From Chinchilla lanigera (Eukaryota > Chordata > Mammalia > Rodentia > Chinchillidae): DNA of 64,000 bases. The notes under the pieces are model-generated. The model had not been told where the DNA came from. It saw only the letters and a list, made by a program, of their open reading frames with translations, and searched no databases. Below are positions 1 to 11,899 of the stretch, in pieces. Where the stretch lies: assembly GCF_000276665.1 (NCBI RefSeq), contig NW_004955487.1, positions 3,958,506 through 4,022,505 of the forward strand. Direction: 5' to 3'. A program made the position numbers and the translations under genes. The stretch's first letter is position 1. Each line of letters opens with the position of its first letter.

Positions 1-406
1 GGAGAGATGCTAAGGCCTGGTCTCAGGCCCCATGGCTGCACTCGGCTGGCACGCACTGTGGGGCGTAGCTCGGTGCTCCCGTTGTCACTCCTCCGTGTGT
101 TCTCCTGGGCAAGCAGCTTTTGTTTGGAATTCGAGAACAGCTGTCTCAAGCGCTGAGCAGTGATTCCTTGCCCTTTGCCTTGTAAGCTGATATTTAGTCC
201 TCTCTGTCTGTTTGCTGGCACCTAAGAGAGCATTTGAGAGCAACATAGAAGGCTTGATTCCTACAGCAGAGACCCTGACACCAGCCCTAACGTGGCTGGG
301 CACCAGCGACTCCTAGTGTGACCTGGTCCACAGGGTCAGCCGTGTGGGGCCTGTCCAGGTCTCACTTCCTGCAGGTCATCTCAGCAGCCTCCCATGCCTT
401 TTGCAG
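1..406 (+). other. EIPR1: EIPR1 intron (3' part)
   Basis: This is intronic sequence upstream of the penultimate EIPR1 coding exon. It ends in a polypyrimidine-containing acceptor, with CCTTTTGCAG ending at 406. I see no further EIPR1 coding exon in it and no recognisable repeat. Open frames here on either strand lack splice or homology support. The rest of the gene lies to the left of the window. Confidence 0.8.
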
Positions 407-574
407 GGTGTGGAGTGTCCGCTACAACCACTCCCATGACCAGCTGGTCCTCACAGGCAGCAGCGACAGCAGGGTCATCCTCTCCAACATGGTGTCCATC
501 TCCTCAGAGCCCTTCGGCCACCTGGTGGATGATGATGATGTCAGTGACCCAGAGGAGCACCACACAGAAGAGAA
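407..574 (+). CDS. EIPR1: EIPR1 penultimate coding exon (WD40 repeat protein)
   Basis: This exon encodes [20 protein letters not shown], the SRVILSNM segment, and then an acidic linker ([16 protein letters not shown]). These match the C-terminal part of EIPR1/TSSC1 as I know it from human. EIPR1 is a WD40 beta-propeller protein of about 387 residues. It associates with the EARP and GARP tethering complexes and acts in endosome-to-TGN/recycling traffic and dense-core vesicle cargo sorting. Borders: acceptor AG at 405-406, donor GTAAGG from 575. The 168-bp exon begins with the last base of a split codon (Trp in the human protein) and ends with the first two bases of a Lys codon. The next exon supplies the missing G, so the frame closes exactly. 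The acidic linker differs slightly from human (Val for Ile, Pro for Gln), as expected for an orthologue. The reading frame is intact, so this is a functional gene and not a processed copy. Confidence 0.93.
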
Positions 575-987
<413 letters not shown>

Positions 988-1265
988 CTCTTCCTCGGTG
1001 TCCCCATCCCCGTCTGTCCCTTGGCAGAGCCACAGATCTGCAGCCACAGAGGCGATTCCTTTGCAGATCTGTCCCTCCCCGGAGAGTCTGACAGCAGCCT
1101 TCTGGGGGACTTAGACCAGCTGCTGCCCACAGCCACTGCTGGGTGCCCACTGTGCCTGGCTTTCCCCCACCGTCCTGTCCCCCATGTTAACTCCTTTCTC
1201 CTCTGTGATTATGAAGGAAATAAAGTGAGCAGAATTGCTGCAGGCCCCAGCTTGTTCGTTCGGGA
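988..1265 (+). terminator. EIPR1: EIPR1 3' UTR and polyadenylation region
   Basis: A short 3' UTR follows the stop. A canonical AATAAA lies at 1219-1224, with a GT-rich stretch (GCTTGTTCGTTCGG) about 25-35 bases downstream. This is the expected layout for cleavage around 1235-1250. No stronger poly(A) signal occurs earlier in the UTR. Longer isoforms using distal signals cannot be excluded from sequence alone. Confidence 0.72.
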
Positions 1266-4239
1266 TCTCTGCCCTCCCTGGTGTGGCCTCATCTTTCCCC
1301 ACAGAGACAACACAGATGACTCCATGCCATCTCTGTGGTGCTGTCCCAGGCAGGGCTGGGAGCCCAGGGTTGGGGGATGCATTGGAACTGTGTCTTGCTG
1401 TGGTTCAGCTCTGGCTTGGCCTCCAGCCTCCCCCAACCTTTGTGCACCATCCCGGGTTGTGTCAGGCTCTCTGTTGTCCCAGAGGCCGGGAGTAGGCCAC
1501 CTCCGCTGTGGCCACCATCACATACACTCACGCTGCTGCTGTCAGCCTGTTCCTCTGGGGCCCTGCACCCTGAGCTCGCAGCTCCATCCATGGCTCCTTC
1601 TGTGGGTCCTGGCTCTGTTCTGTGCTTGCCTGGCACCTGGCCTCCCCCCAGATAAGCTGCAGGGGCTGTGAAGGTCGCACTGTACCTGGCCAGGTGTCCA
1701 GCAGGTGCCACTTCTCCACCTGATGCCTCTGTTTCCCCAGCTGTAGTAAGAGCTGGCAGGGCCTGGACAGCTCTAAGGCTGACACTCCCACCACCGCCTC
1801 TGTCTAAGGGACCTGTCATCCGTCTGGCTGCTGCCCCTCCTGGGACAGGAGAGAAGAGCCACACTGTCCCCCTTTGATTTGTCAGAGAGGAAGGGAACAT
1901 GCGTCCATGGAGGGAGGGTGATAAAGCCGTGTCCCATGTCTGACAGTGCTGGGGATCAAGCCCAGGGCCTCAGGGAGCTGTACCCCAAGCCCAGAAGGAG
2001 ATTCACGACCTGCCACTGACTTTCAAACATGGGACACAGCATTGTCCTGACCCCTCATGGCCAGTGTCCTTGTCTCGAGGACTGGGAGGCTGTGTGGCCA
2101 GTGGCATCCTGTGGGCTCTGAGCCCCAGGCTGGCCACAGTACCATGTCTCCGCCATGAGACATCTGTGGCTCTCACGCTAGGTGACAAGGAGGCGCAAGC
2201 AGGGCGAGGACATTGCTCGAGGGGCATCCTGTGTGCCAGGTTCCCAGCATCCCTGGTGACACCCCGAACCAGGCCTCCCACACTTCCACTGTGCAGGGCT
2301 GGCAGGGCAGTGCTGAGCTTCCTCTTCCCAGTGCCTCAGACCTGGTGCAGGTAGAGCGGGGTGGTGACTTTGGCCCTTGTTCCTGGCACCTGGGAAGGAA
2401 AAGAAGTCTCACTGGCTGGACTGACCCTGGCATCTGGGCTCTGATTGAGCAGCACAAGGGCCATCAGCCCTGAGGTTGGCATCAAGCAGGGCAGATGTCA
2501 CTGTGATGTGCCCGTGTGGACCCCATGTCTGGCTGCAGACCAGTGAGGTCACTGAGAACCCTGCTTTCCTAGCGGCATCTGCTCCACCTGGCTGCGGGGC
2601 TGTTGGAGCCTGGCAACCAGGTGACTTTAACACAGCCCCCATCCTTTTTGAAGTGAGCTGGGCTGTGCTCCTTCCTTGCTGCCCAGCCAAGCAACAGATT
2701 GGCTTTAAGAGAGACCCCCATATTCTGCCAAGAGCAGGGCACTGACCCCACCCATTCTGAGCCATGCAGGCCCTGTCCATGACTTGCTGGCCACCGGGGT
2801 AAGGCGAACTGTGTCTGGAGAAGAGCTGTGTGTCCCGAGCATCGTGTGCCTCACCCAGGATGCTGAGAGGTGCACCTGGTGTCAAACCCCTGACGTGTTG
2901 GGGTATCACTGAGTGACCAGAGGCAGGATGAATTCTCACTTGAAGGAGCCTCAGCACAGACAGGGAGGAGGAAGAGCATGCTCTCTGCCGCTGTCCTGTC
3001 CCGGGGTCACCTGCACCTCCAGAAGGAGGCAGGGCAGGAAGAGCAGATTGGGTATGAAGATGCCAGGTGAAGGAGCGAGGAGCAAACGAGAAAAAGAAAA
3101 GAAGAATGAGAAGAAAATGGGCCACACTAGGTCCAAGGGATGCAGTGGAGAACTGGAGCGCGGGGCTGGGCTGGGCCGGGCAGGAATGGTCTCCAGCGTG
3201 GCGACCCTGCAGAGCCCACAGTGACCCCGCCTCTGCTTCTGACACGCTGATCTTGTTTGTCATCACCCTTGGCCTCACCGGTGGTGGGTCTGCAAGAGGC
3301 TCCATGGCACCCACCCCAGTCCTAAGGACAGGAAGTTGCTCCAGGATGTTCTTGTCACCCCCACACAAGGGACATCTCTGCTCCTGGCTCCAGGGCTCAC
3401 CAGCATGTGGTCCAGTGCCCCTTCTGGCCCTGCCAGCAATGGCATGGGGCTTGTGTTCTCTGAATCTGGTGCAGGCCTGCTCCCCAGGAGGAGGTACCAG
3501 CTGAGCACCCCTGTCCTCGGGTCCCCACTCAGCCCAGGCTCATCCTCCAGCCCCAACCTCCCCCTGCAGCCTGGTTACGTTCTTGCTGGGAGTCACATGC
3601 CGCCAAGCCTGCACTCCATTCTGTGCCTTAGCCTCTGCTTCCTAAAGGTCACATGTCAGAGGTCTCCCTGCCTGCGGGCTCTCTGCCAGCTCTCTCCCGG
3701 CTCTTGCTCCAGCTGCCTAACCCCTCCCAAGCCTATCGAATGAACAAAGGGAATGTTAGTTACAGGCTGTTGTCCCTGCCCACGATTCCCAAGCCCTAGA
3801 GCCCACAGCATGGCACTTGTTCATTGCAGACCTGACTCTACTCCTGCCACTGAGTGTGAATGTCCTTGCCCTCCGTGAGAACCAGCCACAGAATGGGCCC
3901 GGAGCAGCCCCAGGCCCACTGTCACAGAAGGCTGAGCGGGCAACATGTGGCTGCTCCCAGATCCAGATGATGCTGAATTCCCAAAGCCCCTCCCACATCC
4001 CCACCCTGCTGCCTGTGGTCACTGCCTGGGGGGCCTTCTCTCCCTCTGTACCCCCTCTCTTTCCCTGACCTCATGCCAGCCATTCCTGGCCTCTGCAGCC
4101 AGGGCCCTGAGCTCATCACACCTTCCTGGACATTTCTTCTGTCACTCAGCGCACCTTCTTCCTCTGCAGCTCACCGTTGGCTGCTGAACAGCCTTCAGGG
4201 GCTCCGTGTCACAGTCGGTCCCACAGATTTCTACAGAGT
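1266..4239. other. Gene-free GC-rich DNA just 3' of EIPR1
   Basis: Mostly unique GC-rich DNA. Several long open frames occur, including a 319-codon frame on the minus strand at 2409-3368. None shows a domain or compositional sign of coding, and all are rich in Ser, Pro, Ala and Gly, as expected from GC-rich non-coding DNA. Apart from an ID relic near 1.95 kb, I recognise nothing else. Confidence 0.6.
1947..1996 (-). mobile_element. ID SINE fragment
   Basis: The plus strand reads GTGCTGGGGATCAAGCCCAG followed by a GTACCCCAAGCCC end. This is the reverse complement of a tRNA-Ala-derived ID SINE (box A and box B halves). Only about 50 bp remain and there is no clear A-tail, so this is an old fragment. 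Confidence 0.6.
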
Positions 4240-4421
4240 TGTTATAAGGACCTGTAATCCCAGCATGCTGGGTGCGCTGAGGCAGGAAGATCTCAAGTTC
4301 GAGCCCAGTCTGGGCAACTTGGTGATTAAACGAGTGTGACTCAAAAATAAAAAGGAATAGGATGTAGTTCAGTGGGAACCCCTGGGTTCAGTCCCCACCA
4401 CCACACCAACAACAAAAAGAA
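4240..4421 (+). mobile_element. B1-dID dimeric SINE
   Basis: The left half is B1 (7SL-derived): CCTGTAATCCCAGC, then GAGGCAGGAAGATC, then a GACTCAAAAATAAAAA linker. The right half is a shortened ID unit (ATGTAGTTCAGTGGG, then CCCTGGGTTCAGTCCCCACC). The copy is diverged and ends in an A/C-rich tail. Dimers of this kind are known from several non-murid rodents. Confidence 0.75.
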
Positions 4422-4890
4422 CCAGAGACAAGCACATTCTTGTCGGGTAGGGGGACACAGACCTGGACAATGGTGGTCTGGTGCCGGGAGCGGCACATGG
4501 GGAAGGGTCTGCCTTCTGGGTCCAAATAGACCCTCTGAAGTGGGGAGCTTGGTCTGGGGACTGAGGCACAGGGTGGGTGCTTTTTTTCACCATGCACTGT
4601 TTCTCTGGGGCATTTTCCTAGTTGACTCCTCTTGTCTTTCTTGTCTCAGTTTACATTCCCATGAGCCTTCCTTGACCACTGATCAAAAGCAGGATCTTTC
4701 TTGTTATTTTCGCCTCTGTTTTCTTTTCTACCTAGAACTTACTAGTTAGAGAAGTAAATGTTAATGTTATAGTGCATTCTCCCATGGGCCGTAAATGTCC
4801 CGAGGCCAGGAAGTTTGTCCTCTCCATTCATCATTGTGCCCTTGGCACTGAGCTCAGGACACAGCACATGGGTGCTCAAAAGCTGTATTG

Positions 4891-5131
4891 GGTGGATGGG
4901 TGGGTGGTGGAAGGAAGGATATGTGGGTGGGTAAATGAACAGATGAATGGGTGGGTGAATGGATGGTTCAATTCATGGATATATGGATGGATGGGTGGGT
5001 GGATGGATGGATGGGTGGATGGATAGATGGGTAGATGGATGGATGAATGGATGGATAGATGGATGGATGGGTGGATGGATAGATGGGTAGATGGATGGAT
5101 GGATGGATGGATGGGTGGATGGATGGATGGT
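4891..5131 (+). repeat. (GGAT)n / GGTGGAT microsatellite
   Basis: About 240 bp of tandem GGAT, GGGT and AGAT tetramers with interruptions. The apparent ORFs on both strands are translations of the repeat and should not be read as protein. Length polymorphism is expected. Confidence 0.95.
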
Positions 5132-5479
5132 GAGTAGGTTTTAATAGACTGGGCAAGTGAAACAGATGGGCAGCCGAATGTAAATAAATTTGAGAAATTT
5201 CTGAGCCAAATTAAAAAAAAAAGAAAAACCACCAATGAAATGAAATAAGCGACAGCTCAATGAGCAAACTGCAAAGCCCAGGTCTTCTCTTGCCTGTGGC
5301 TAGGTTCTGTGGCGCTGTGGCTGGAGTATTCCCCAGCACGAGGATATCATCACTGACTTCACATTCTTGGGAGGTGCAGTGCAGGTGACTGATGGGTTGT
5401 GCAGGTCCCAAAGGATCAGGTCTGCAAACATTACCAGACCCTTCCTCTTGAGGTTGAAAGATGAACCAACAAGCCAGCA

Positions 5480-5800
5480 GGCCGGGACTTTTCTAGAGCT
5501 GGGTTCTCCCTCTTTGTAGCTCTTGCAAAAATCTATGGAAAATTCCAGGAAACAACCCAAAGCCCCTCATCTCTCTCCAGATAAAGTACTTGACGCTAGA
5601 TGAATGGATGGGTAATTGCAGGACTGCCGCGGATGCAACCTGAGCTCTTGTGAAATATATGAAAAATGGAAGCTTAATTACTTTGAAACATTGAAAGCCA
5701 TAAACGGGGTTATTTAAAAACAAGAGCCTTACCAAAGTACTTTGCACTGCAAATGGAGACTTACAGATAGAAAGCGGTACTAGAAGCCCATTTCCTAAGA
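5480..5800. other. Non-repetitive AT-richer block, possible conserved element
   Basis: Unique sequence with no recognised repeat, AT-rich against GC-rich neighbours. It contains homeobox-type TTAATTAC (about 5674), TGGGTAATTGCAGG, and GATAA (about 5580). The composition resembles developmental enhancers, but conservation cannot be tested here. It could equally be plain unique DNA. Confidence 0.25.
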
Positions 5801-8099
5801 ATTAACAGAGAACTTCAACAACATTGACTGCCCATGAGGACTCCTCAGGGGCAAAGAGCCCATATCCAAGCCCTGCAGTTAAAGCGGCCTGCACTTCCAG
5901 GTCGGGAGCTGGGGGACGAGGACTGTGAGGGTCTCGTGCTTGCTGGGCTTGGTGTCCTCAGAGGACCTAGCACACAGCCCGTGAATCTGTGGTGTAACCT
6001 CAGCTGCCTTACCACAGGTGTGCTGGCCTCGCACCATCTCTTCTATAGAGATGCTTCATTCTGCCTGCAGCCGCTAGACTCACACCTTTTGGCTAAGATC
6101 AAGTGTAGACTCATACCCCTGCACCCCTCCAGGGCCACTTGCATCTCTTTGCTGACTGCAACTCAGATCCATCCATGCAGTCCTTTGCAGCCTCCTTGTG
6201 AGGAAAGAACCCAGTTGCCTGTAGGATCGATGGTGGCAGAGGACACTTGGTCCCCTCACTTGCTTGGACCAACCAACTCTGTGGTGCCTGCACAGCCCCG
6301 GCTCACTCGATTCACAGTTAAACACCACCTTTTGGGCTGGCAGTCAAGGCCCTCAGAGAGCTTCCATTGCCCCAGCTTTGTCCCCTTGACCTGCTGCCGC
6401 CAGTGCAGGGACAGGGGCTTGTTGCCAGCCCACCCTTATAAAAAGAGAGTTGGGCATGGAGAGGAATCAGGAAATTGGTAATCCTGCCACTTGGCTGTGT
6501 GACCCAGAGCAAATCGATCAAATGTGTGGTCCTTGAGCCACCATCTTGCTGTGTCCATGAAGGGGTGCACTAGTGACATGTCCCCTGCCCCTGGCCTGTG
6601 GTTCTCAGCCTCCTGTCCCAACCAGAGGCTGGTGAGAAGACAGAGCTGCTCATCTCCAACGCTGATTTCTGGTGAGGGTCCAGGGAAGGTGGCTGAGTGG
6701 GTCTGCATGGGGCCCCACAGGAAGAGGAGCCAGGGCCCCTCTTCCAGGGCAATTGCGGAGCAACAGCTGTGGAGGCTGACACCAGGGTGACTTATGGAAT
6801 CTGTGTTTCTTTTTGTTCTTACAACATTTGTTGGGCAGAGATGGTGGAATCGTAGCTGTCAGGGCTTCCCATGGGGCAGAAGGGTGCTTATTGCGTGTCC
6901 AGCAGCCACAGTGCCTACCATGCTCTGTGACCTCTGAGATCTGGTCATAGGCTGGGAATGCCTGATGCTGCACAGTTGGGGCAGCGTGCGCCACCTGGGT
7001 GACCCTAGCTGGAAGACCCCCCACCTGGGCCCCACCCATCTTGACCAGATGGCTGATTCATCCTGGAGGAAGTGGCAGACTTGTGACAGCTTTGCCCTGT
7101 GCTGCTGGCTGACCTCTGCTCCACCTTGGTAGGGTGACTGCGGGTTTGACTGGAGTTCTCTCTTCTGCCTGTGAGGACAGAGATGGGTTCTGTGTCACAG
7201 TGCTGCCCCAAGACTCAGCACCATCCTGCACTGTGCAGGTCCAGAACAGAGAGGCCCTGCAGGTGGAAGGAACAGCTTGAGAGGGACTCAGCAGGGCCAG
7301 CCATATCCCCTCCATCTGTACTGTGGTGAGGACAGTTCATTCATTCAGGCAGGCTGGCTTTGGGATGCCTGTGAGGCTCAGGCTGGGCTGGCCAGCAGGC
7401 AGTGGAGACAGCTAGTAAGGACCTGTGGGGGAGATGGGCAGGAGAAACTCCAACCCTCACCTATGGGCAAGGTCAGGCACCAGGGGGTGAGCGCCGCAGG
7501 AAGAGTGGGTATCTGGAGAGAGGAGGACTGTCTCCCACCCTGCTTCTCCCAGGACCCTCTGGCCCAGTTTCCTGAAGGAGCACATAATGTGTTGGTTCTG
7601 ACGGGCAGTGCCTTGATGGGCCACAACCAGCCTCTCTCAGAAGCCAAGGTCTTCCTAGGAGGTGGAGGCCTAGGAGCCCCAGGCCCAGGTCTTGTCCCTT
7701 GCAAAGTAAAACCCCAGTCCCCTTCTGCCTACCACAGAGGCTTTTCCCCAGGCTGAAGGAGAAGCACATGTGGTAGCGGCCTGTCAGAGTCCACGAGGCC
7801 AGATGCCCCCTGGCTCTGCCACCCTCTGGTCACTGGTGAGGCCCTATCAGGGGCTTGAGGGATGGGTTGAAAGCATGTGGACCTTCCAACACTGACACAT
7901 CCGGAGCAGGGCGCCTGCAGGACCTGCCCATGGTGCCGTCACAGGCCAGGACCTTGGGGACAAGCTGCTGTGGATCTGCTCTGAGGGCTGTGGGCAAAGC
8001 CGAGGGCTCATGTAGACACCGAGGCATGAGGTCACCATGTGGGGTGAGCCCACCACGTGGGTTGGACCAGCCCAGGCCACCGCTGTCATCTGTGTGGAG
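5801..8099. other. Unique gene-free DNA
   Basis: GC-rich unique sequence with no recognised repeat or exon. Open frames, such as the 215-codon plus-strand frame at 5834-6481 and the 159-codon frame at 7277-7756, have no visible domain. No convincing splice chain links them to each other. Confidence 0.55.
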
Positions 8100-8580
8100 C
8101 CACTACGGGTCCCATGGCAATCGCGGGGAGGACAGGGCGCCTGGAGCCCTCCCTATTGCCAGCTCTCTCAGATTAACACTGCCTGCCGGGCCACTGCCCA
8201 TGGATCATGTGCGGAACGCCTGTCGCCGCGCGTGATTTAAGACCAGGCAGAGCCCATTCGTCTTTGTTCCTCCTGCGCACGCCTGGCAGTTCCTCGGTGC
8301 GATGCCTGCTGAGCAGTGGCCTTGGGGTGGAGCGCGCCCTTCACCACAAGTCCGCATGGGGGGCCTTGGGCGGCCAGGGTCGGCACCAGCCAGTGCTCCC
8401 TCCCCACTGGTTGGAGTGGCGTCCTGGCCCCTCCTCGGCCCTGTGCCTCTGAACACAATGCAGGCCGCTCTGTAAATGCTCTGGCTGACGCACGGAGCAG
8501 GGGCAACACCTGCCACCGTCCCTCGCACCTCCCGGGGACCAAGATGCTCAGGCTTGCCAGGCTGGGTTGGGGACCGTGTG
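8100..8580. promoter_or_regulatory. Borderline CpG island
   Basis: By eye this interval has roughly 30 CpG in 480 bp at around 60% GC. That is an observed/expected ratio near 0.6, unlike the CpG-poor flanks. The densest part is 8205-8345, including GTCGCCGCGCGTG. No TATA box or recognised first exon is apparent. It could be an orphan CpG island, an unannotated lncRNA promoter, or a GC-rich conserved element. Confidence 0.45.
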
Positions 8581-9184
8581 AAAGCAGCCAGGGTACTTCT
8601 GAGGTTTGTAGCAGTTGGTACCAGGGCCTTTCCCTACAGCAAGGCTCGTGGCCCTGTGGCTGAGAGCGACCAGGCTGGTGCTATGCATGCACACTGCTTA
8701 GACTGTGATGTCTTGGATAAGACTCCTCACTCATGGGAGCTTTGGTCCCCCCAAGTAAATTCAAAGTGCTCTACTCACTTCTCCGTGTAGCTGTGTTAAC
8801 AGGGAGGAAATGAGAGTGCTCGGTTACCTGGCACTTGGAGCCATTCACAGAGCAGCCACCAGTTGGACTTGGCATGGACCTTCCGAGGCAGGCAGAGGCA
8901 GGGTGGCTGGGAACAGCCAGCTCTGTTTGCATGGCTTGGTCTTGCCCATGACGGCTGGAGGAGCACAGCTCCGAGCTCCAAACACCCTGCAGATCCCAGC
9001 CTACCCTTGTGGCAGCTCTGGGAATCCTGTGCTCTGTTGAGAGGCCCACCTTGCCGAGAGCAAGAGAGAAGGCCCCTGTGGGACCGAGGGACGGTGAGTT
9101 TGGAGTTTGCGAAAAGCCTACTTTCAAGGGGTGGGAGCCTGGGCCAGCGTGTGCATGAACCTGTGCTCTGTGCTTTTTTTCAGT

Positions 9185-9790
9185 GAGTAGATTTTATTTT
9201 TAAAAGCATTTCCTGTTTGCAGAAAAACCAAGCAACACGTAGACATCTCCTATATACTGTGCCCACACCCCTAGACTTCCCAATACCATTTCCTATTAGC
9301 ATGGATGAGTTGATATGGATATGTTGTTATTAAGGAAAGAGCAGAGTTCAGGTTGGGCTCATTCTTGGCATTTTTATTTTGTTTTGTTTTGTTTTTGAGA
9401 CAGGGTCTCTCTCTGTAGTCCAGGATGGCCTCACATTCACAGCAATCCTCCTGCTTCAGCTTCCCAAGTACCAGGAATACATGTGTGCACCACCATGCCC
9501 AGCATTCATTCTTGGCATTGTTCATCCTGTGGGTTTGGACAAATGTATAGCAACATGCACCCTTCACTCAGTGTCTCACAGAGTAGCTTTCCTGCCTGGG
9601 AAATTCCCTGTTCTGGCTGTTCGTCTTTCCCTGCCCCCTACCCTGTGGAAACCCCTGATCTCTGTACTGTCTGCAGTTTGCCTTCCAGGGAGTTGTAGGG
9701 TTGGGATCCTGCAGTGTGCAGCCTTTTCATGCTGGCTTCTTTCAGCTAATCTGCATTTCATGTTCCTGCATGGATTGTCAGGGCTTGACA
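9185..9790 (-). mobile_element. Old L1 3'-UTR fragment (interrupted by B1)
   Basis: In plus orientation this reads as the reverse complement of an old mammalian L1 3' region. Landmarks are GGGTTTGGACAAATGTATAG (9530-9549), CAGCCTTTTCATGCTGGCTTC (9718-9738), and an AGCTAATCTGCATTTCATGTTCCTGCATG-type stretch near the right end. A younger B1 splits it at 9373-9505. The copy is strongly diverged, so subfamily is not assigned. Confidence 0.7.
9373..9505 (-). mobile_element. B1 SINE
   Basis: A T-rich run, then GTTTTTGAGACAGGGTCTC and CAGCAATCCTCCTGCTTCAG, ending CACCACCATGCCCAGC, which is the reverse complement of a B1. It is flanked by a perfect 14-bp direct repeat, TCATTCTTGGCATT, at 9359-9372 and 9506-9519. 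This is the target-site duplication made when the B1 landed in the old L1. Confidence 0.9.
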
Positions 9791-11702
9791 GCTCATTTCT
9801 CCCAGCTCCACTGTGTGTGTGGGCCAGAGCTGGTTCACTCCCCTGCAAAGGACACGTGAAGAGCACAGGTGCTCTGTGATGCCTTATGGTCCCCGATGTT
9901 AGCTGGAGAGACGTGAGAACCTATCAGGAGGCCAGCCAGCATCTGCCTGCAGCGTTCATGCAAAGTGGACCTCATCGGGTGCCCACCCCAGGTCCCCCCG
10001 AGCCCTGGTTGGCTGACCACCTGCTACTGGATGTAGTCATTCTGAGCCTTCCCTTAAAGTGCGTCCTCCGGCCCCGACCTCTGTGTACTGCCCCCACCCC
10101 CAGGGCTCCTGGAGAGACCGAGATTCAAGTAGCACTGGCCCTTGGCCACACCCAGAGCAGCCCAATCCTGCTCAGCTTCCTCATGGCCCTTTGATCTGCT
10201 CTCTCTGATGCCTCTGCTACACCTTCCTCTGTCCTGCTCAGAGCAGTCTTGCCTGACTTTCTGGCCACTGTGAGCCCTGCAAGTGGCCAGGCACCTTTTG
10301 CCTTTGTGAGCTTTGGGCTCTGGGGTGTCCTGCTTAGCCTGCTTAGATGCCTGCTTTTGTTCCTCCGAGACACCAGCATCCTGAGGCCTGGCTGTACCAT
10401 CCTGACCTCAGCAGCTGTCCCTGTCCCAAGGAGTGGCTTTGGCAGAGCACGCAAGTGGTACAGGGGTTGGGCGGGGCCAGGCACAGCAGAGAGACTGCAT
10501 TGTGCTATTGTTTTGCACTGTAAGTTTCAGAGCAGTTTTAGGTTTACAGAAAAATTGAGCAGAAAGTGCAGATTCCACATCCCCGTCTCTGGTCTCCTCA
10601 GTGACAGCTTGCCCTTGTGTGAAATGTTGCAACTGGTGATCAACACCAGGCATTGCTGTTGACCAAAGCCTGTGGCTCGCATCAGGGCCTTGTGCACCCC
10701 CCAGGGAGTGACAAATGCACAAGCCATTTACGGTCCTGAGACCCGGGACACCTTTGCACAGCCTGCCTTGTGACATCAGCCTTTCACACTACAGGCCCTG
10801 CTTTGGGTCAGGTCTGCACTGCACATTTCCTGTTTCCTGTTTCCTGTGACTCTCAAGGTGGCCCTGAGCGCTGTGACAGAGGAGAACTTTGAGGGTTTCT
10901 GGGTCAACTAGAATCAGATACTAGAAGGAGGCAGAGCCGGCAGTAATAGGGTCTGTTTGCCCTCAAATCCTGGTGACTTCTGACATTCTGCTGCAGTGTC
11001 CTTGAGGACTTCAGGGACACTGGGGGGGGCACACCAGGTTGGGAACTGGGGTGAATATTGGGGTGGATATTGTGCAGGAATTAGGGTGGCTGAGGCTCGC
11101 TGGATTGCCGGGGGTGTTGGCGCCAGGCTTCTTGTGGGGTGTGAAAGCTGTGCTGTGTGTCCCATCCCCCTGGCCTGGTCATGCCCTGGCTCACGGCCTT
11201 GTCTGTCTGTCAGTGGAATGTGAGGAGGAAGACACACTTCTCAGCAGGCAGTGAGGACCTTCAGTACACATTTCTCCAGCATCACTGGTTTCTCTGCCAC
11301 GGCCATGCAACCCCAGCAGGTGTCTACGGTCACGAGCCACCTCCTCCAGCTGGCCCAACCATTGTTGGCTTCCTGGAAATTCATGGCCACAGAATCTCAA
11401 CCTGCCACGGGGATGCTGCAGCCTGTACCTGGAGTTCCTTCATTAGGCATGGGAGGGAGCCACACACACATTCACGGGAGGACACAGGGCCACCGCTCCC
11501 GTCAGTGCGTTGCTAAAGCCTTGTTACTGAGGCCTTGTCCACATCTCTGTGCTGGGACAACGTGTCCTCCCTGTCTGGCCTCCTGGGTCATAATAGGTCA
11601 GCAATGCAGCACCAGGGATGCCACCTACAGCCCCACCACCAAGGATGCCATCTGGGTGACAAAGACACACGTGGCCCTTCACAGGCTTTTTGACTAGAAG
11701 TG
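9791..11702. other. Gene-free DNA with an L1 3'-UTR relic
   Basis: Mostly unique. The stretch 10513-10690 (CAGAGCAGTTTTAGGTTTAC, then AAAATTGAGCAGAAAG) matches the reverse complement of the same type of old L1 3' UTR as at 9.2-9.8 kb. A TTTCCTG triplet repeat lies at about 10826-10848. No exon is recognised. Confidence 0.5.
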
Positions 11703-11822
11703 TCCCTTCCTTCCTTCCATCTTTCCATCCTTCCATCTTTCCTTCCTTCTTTCCTTCCTTCCTTCCTTCCTTCCTTCCTTCCTTCCTTCCTTCCTTCTTT
11801 CCTTCCTTCCTTTCTTTTTTGC
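11703..11822 (+). repeat. (CCTT)n microsatellite
   Basis: About 120 bp of CCTT/CTTT tetramers with a few CCAT interruptions, followed by a TTTTTTGC stretch. This is a polypurine/polypyrimidine mirror tract. ORFs of repeated Pro-Ser-Phe or Lys-Glu-Gly-Arg on the two strands are artefacts of it. Confidence 0.95.
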
Positions 11823-11899
11823 TTTTTTTAAAAAGCAGGAATAAGACACAGAGTATTTATCATCATCTCCCAGCAACAGCACCAACACCTAGGCAGAGA

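Noticed and set aside
1021..1671. 216-codon plus-strand frame just after EIPR1
   Set aside because: It lies in the EIPR1 3' UTR and downstream DNA, crosses the poly(A) site and shows no domain. A chance frame.
2409..3368. 319-codon open frame on the minus strand, the longest in the window
   Set aside because: GC-rich composition, Ser/Pro/Gly/Ala-rich product with no recognisable domain, and overlapping open frames in other phases. A frame of this length is expected occasionally by chance in this much GC-rich DNA.
4876..5235. His/Pro/Ser/Ile repeat proteins on the minus strand
   Set aside because: Translation of the GGAT microsatellite.
7815..7840. CTCF-like CCCTCTGGTCAC sequence
   Set aside because: Only part of the core fits, and key positions of the consensus are missing on both strands.
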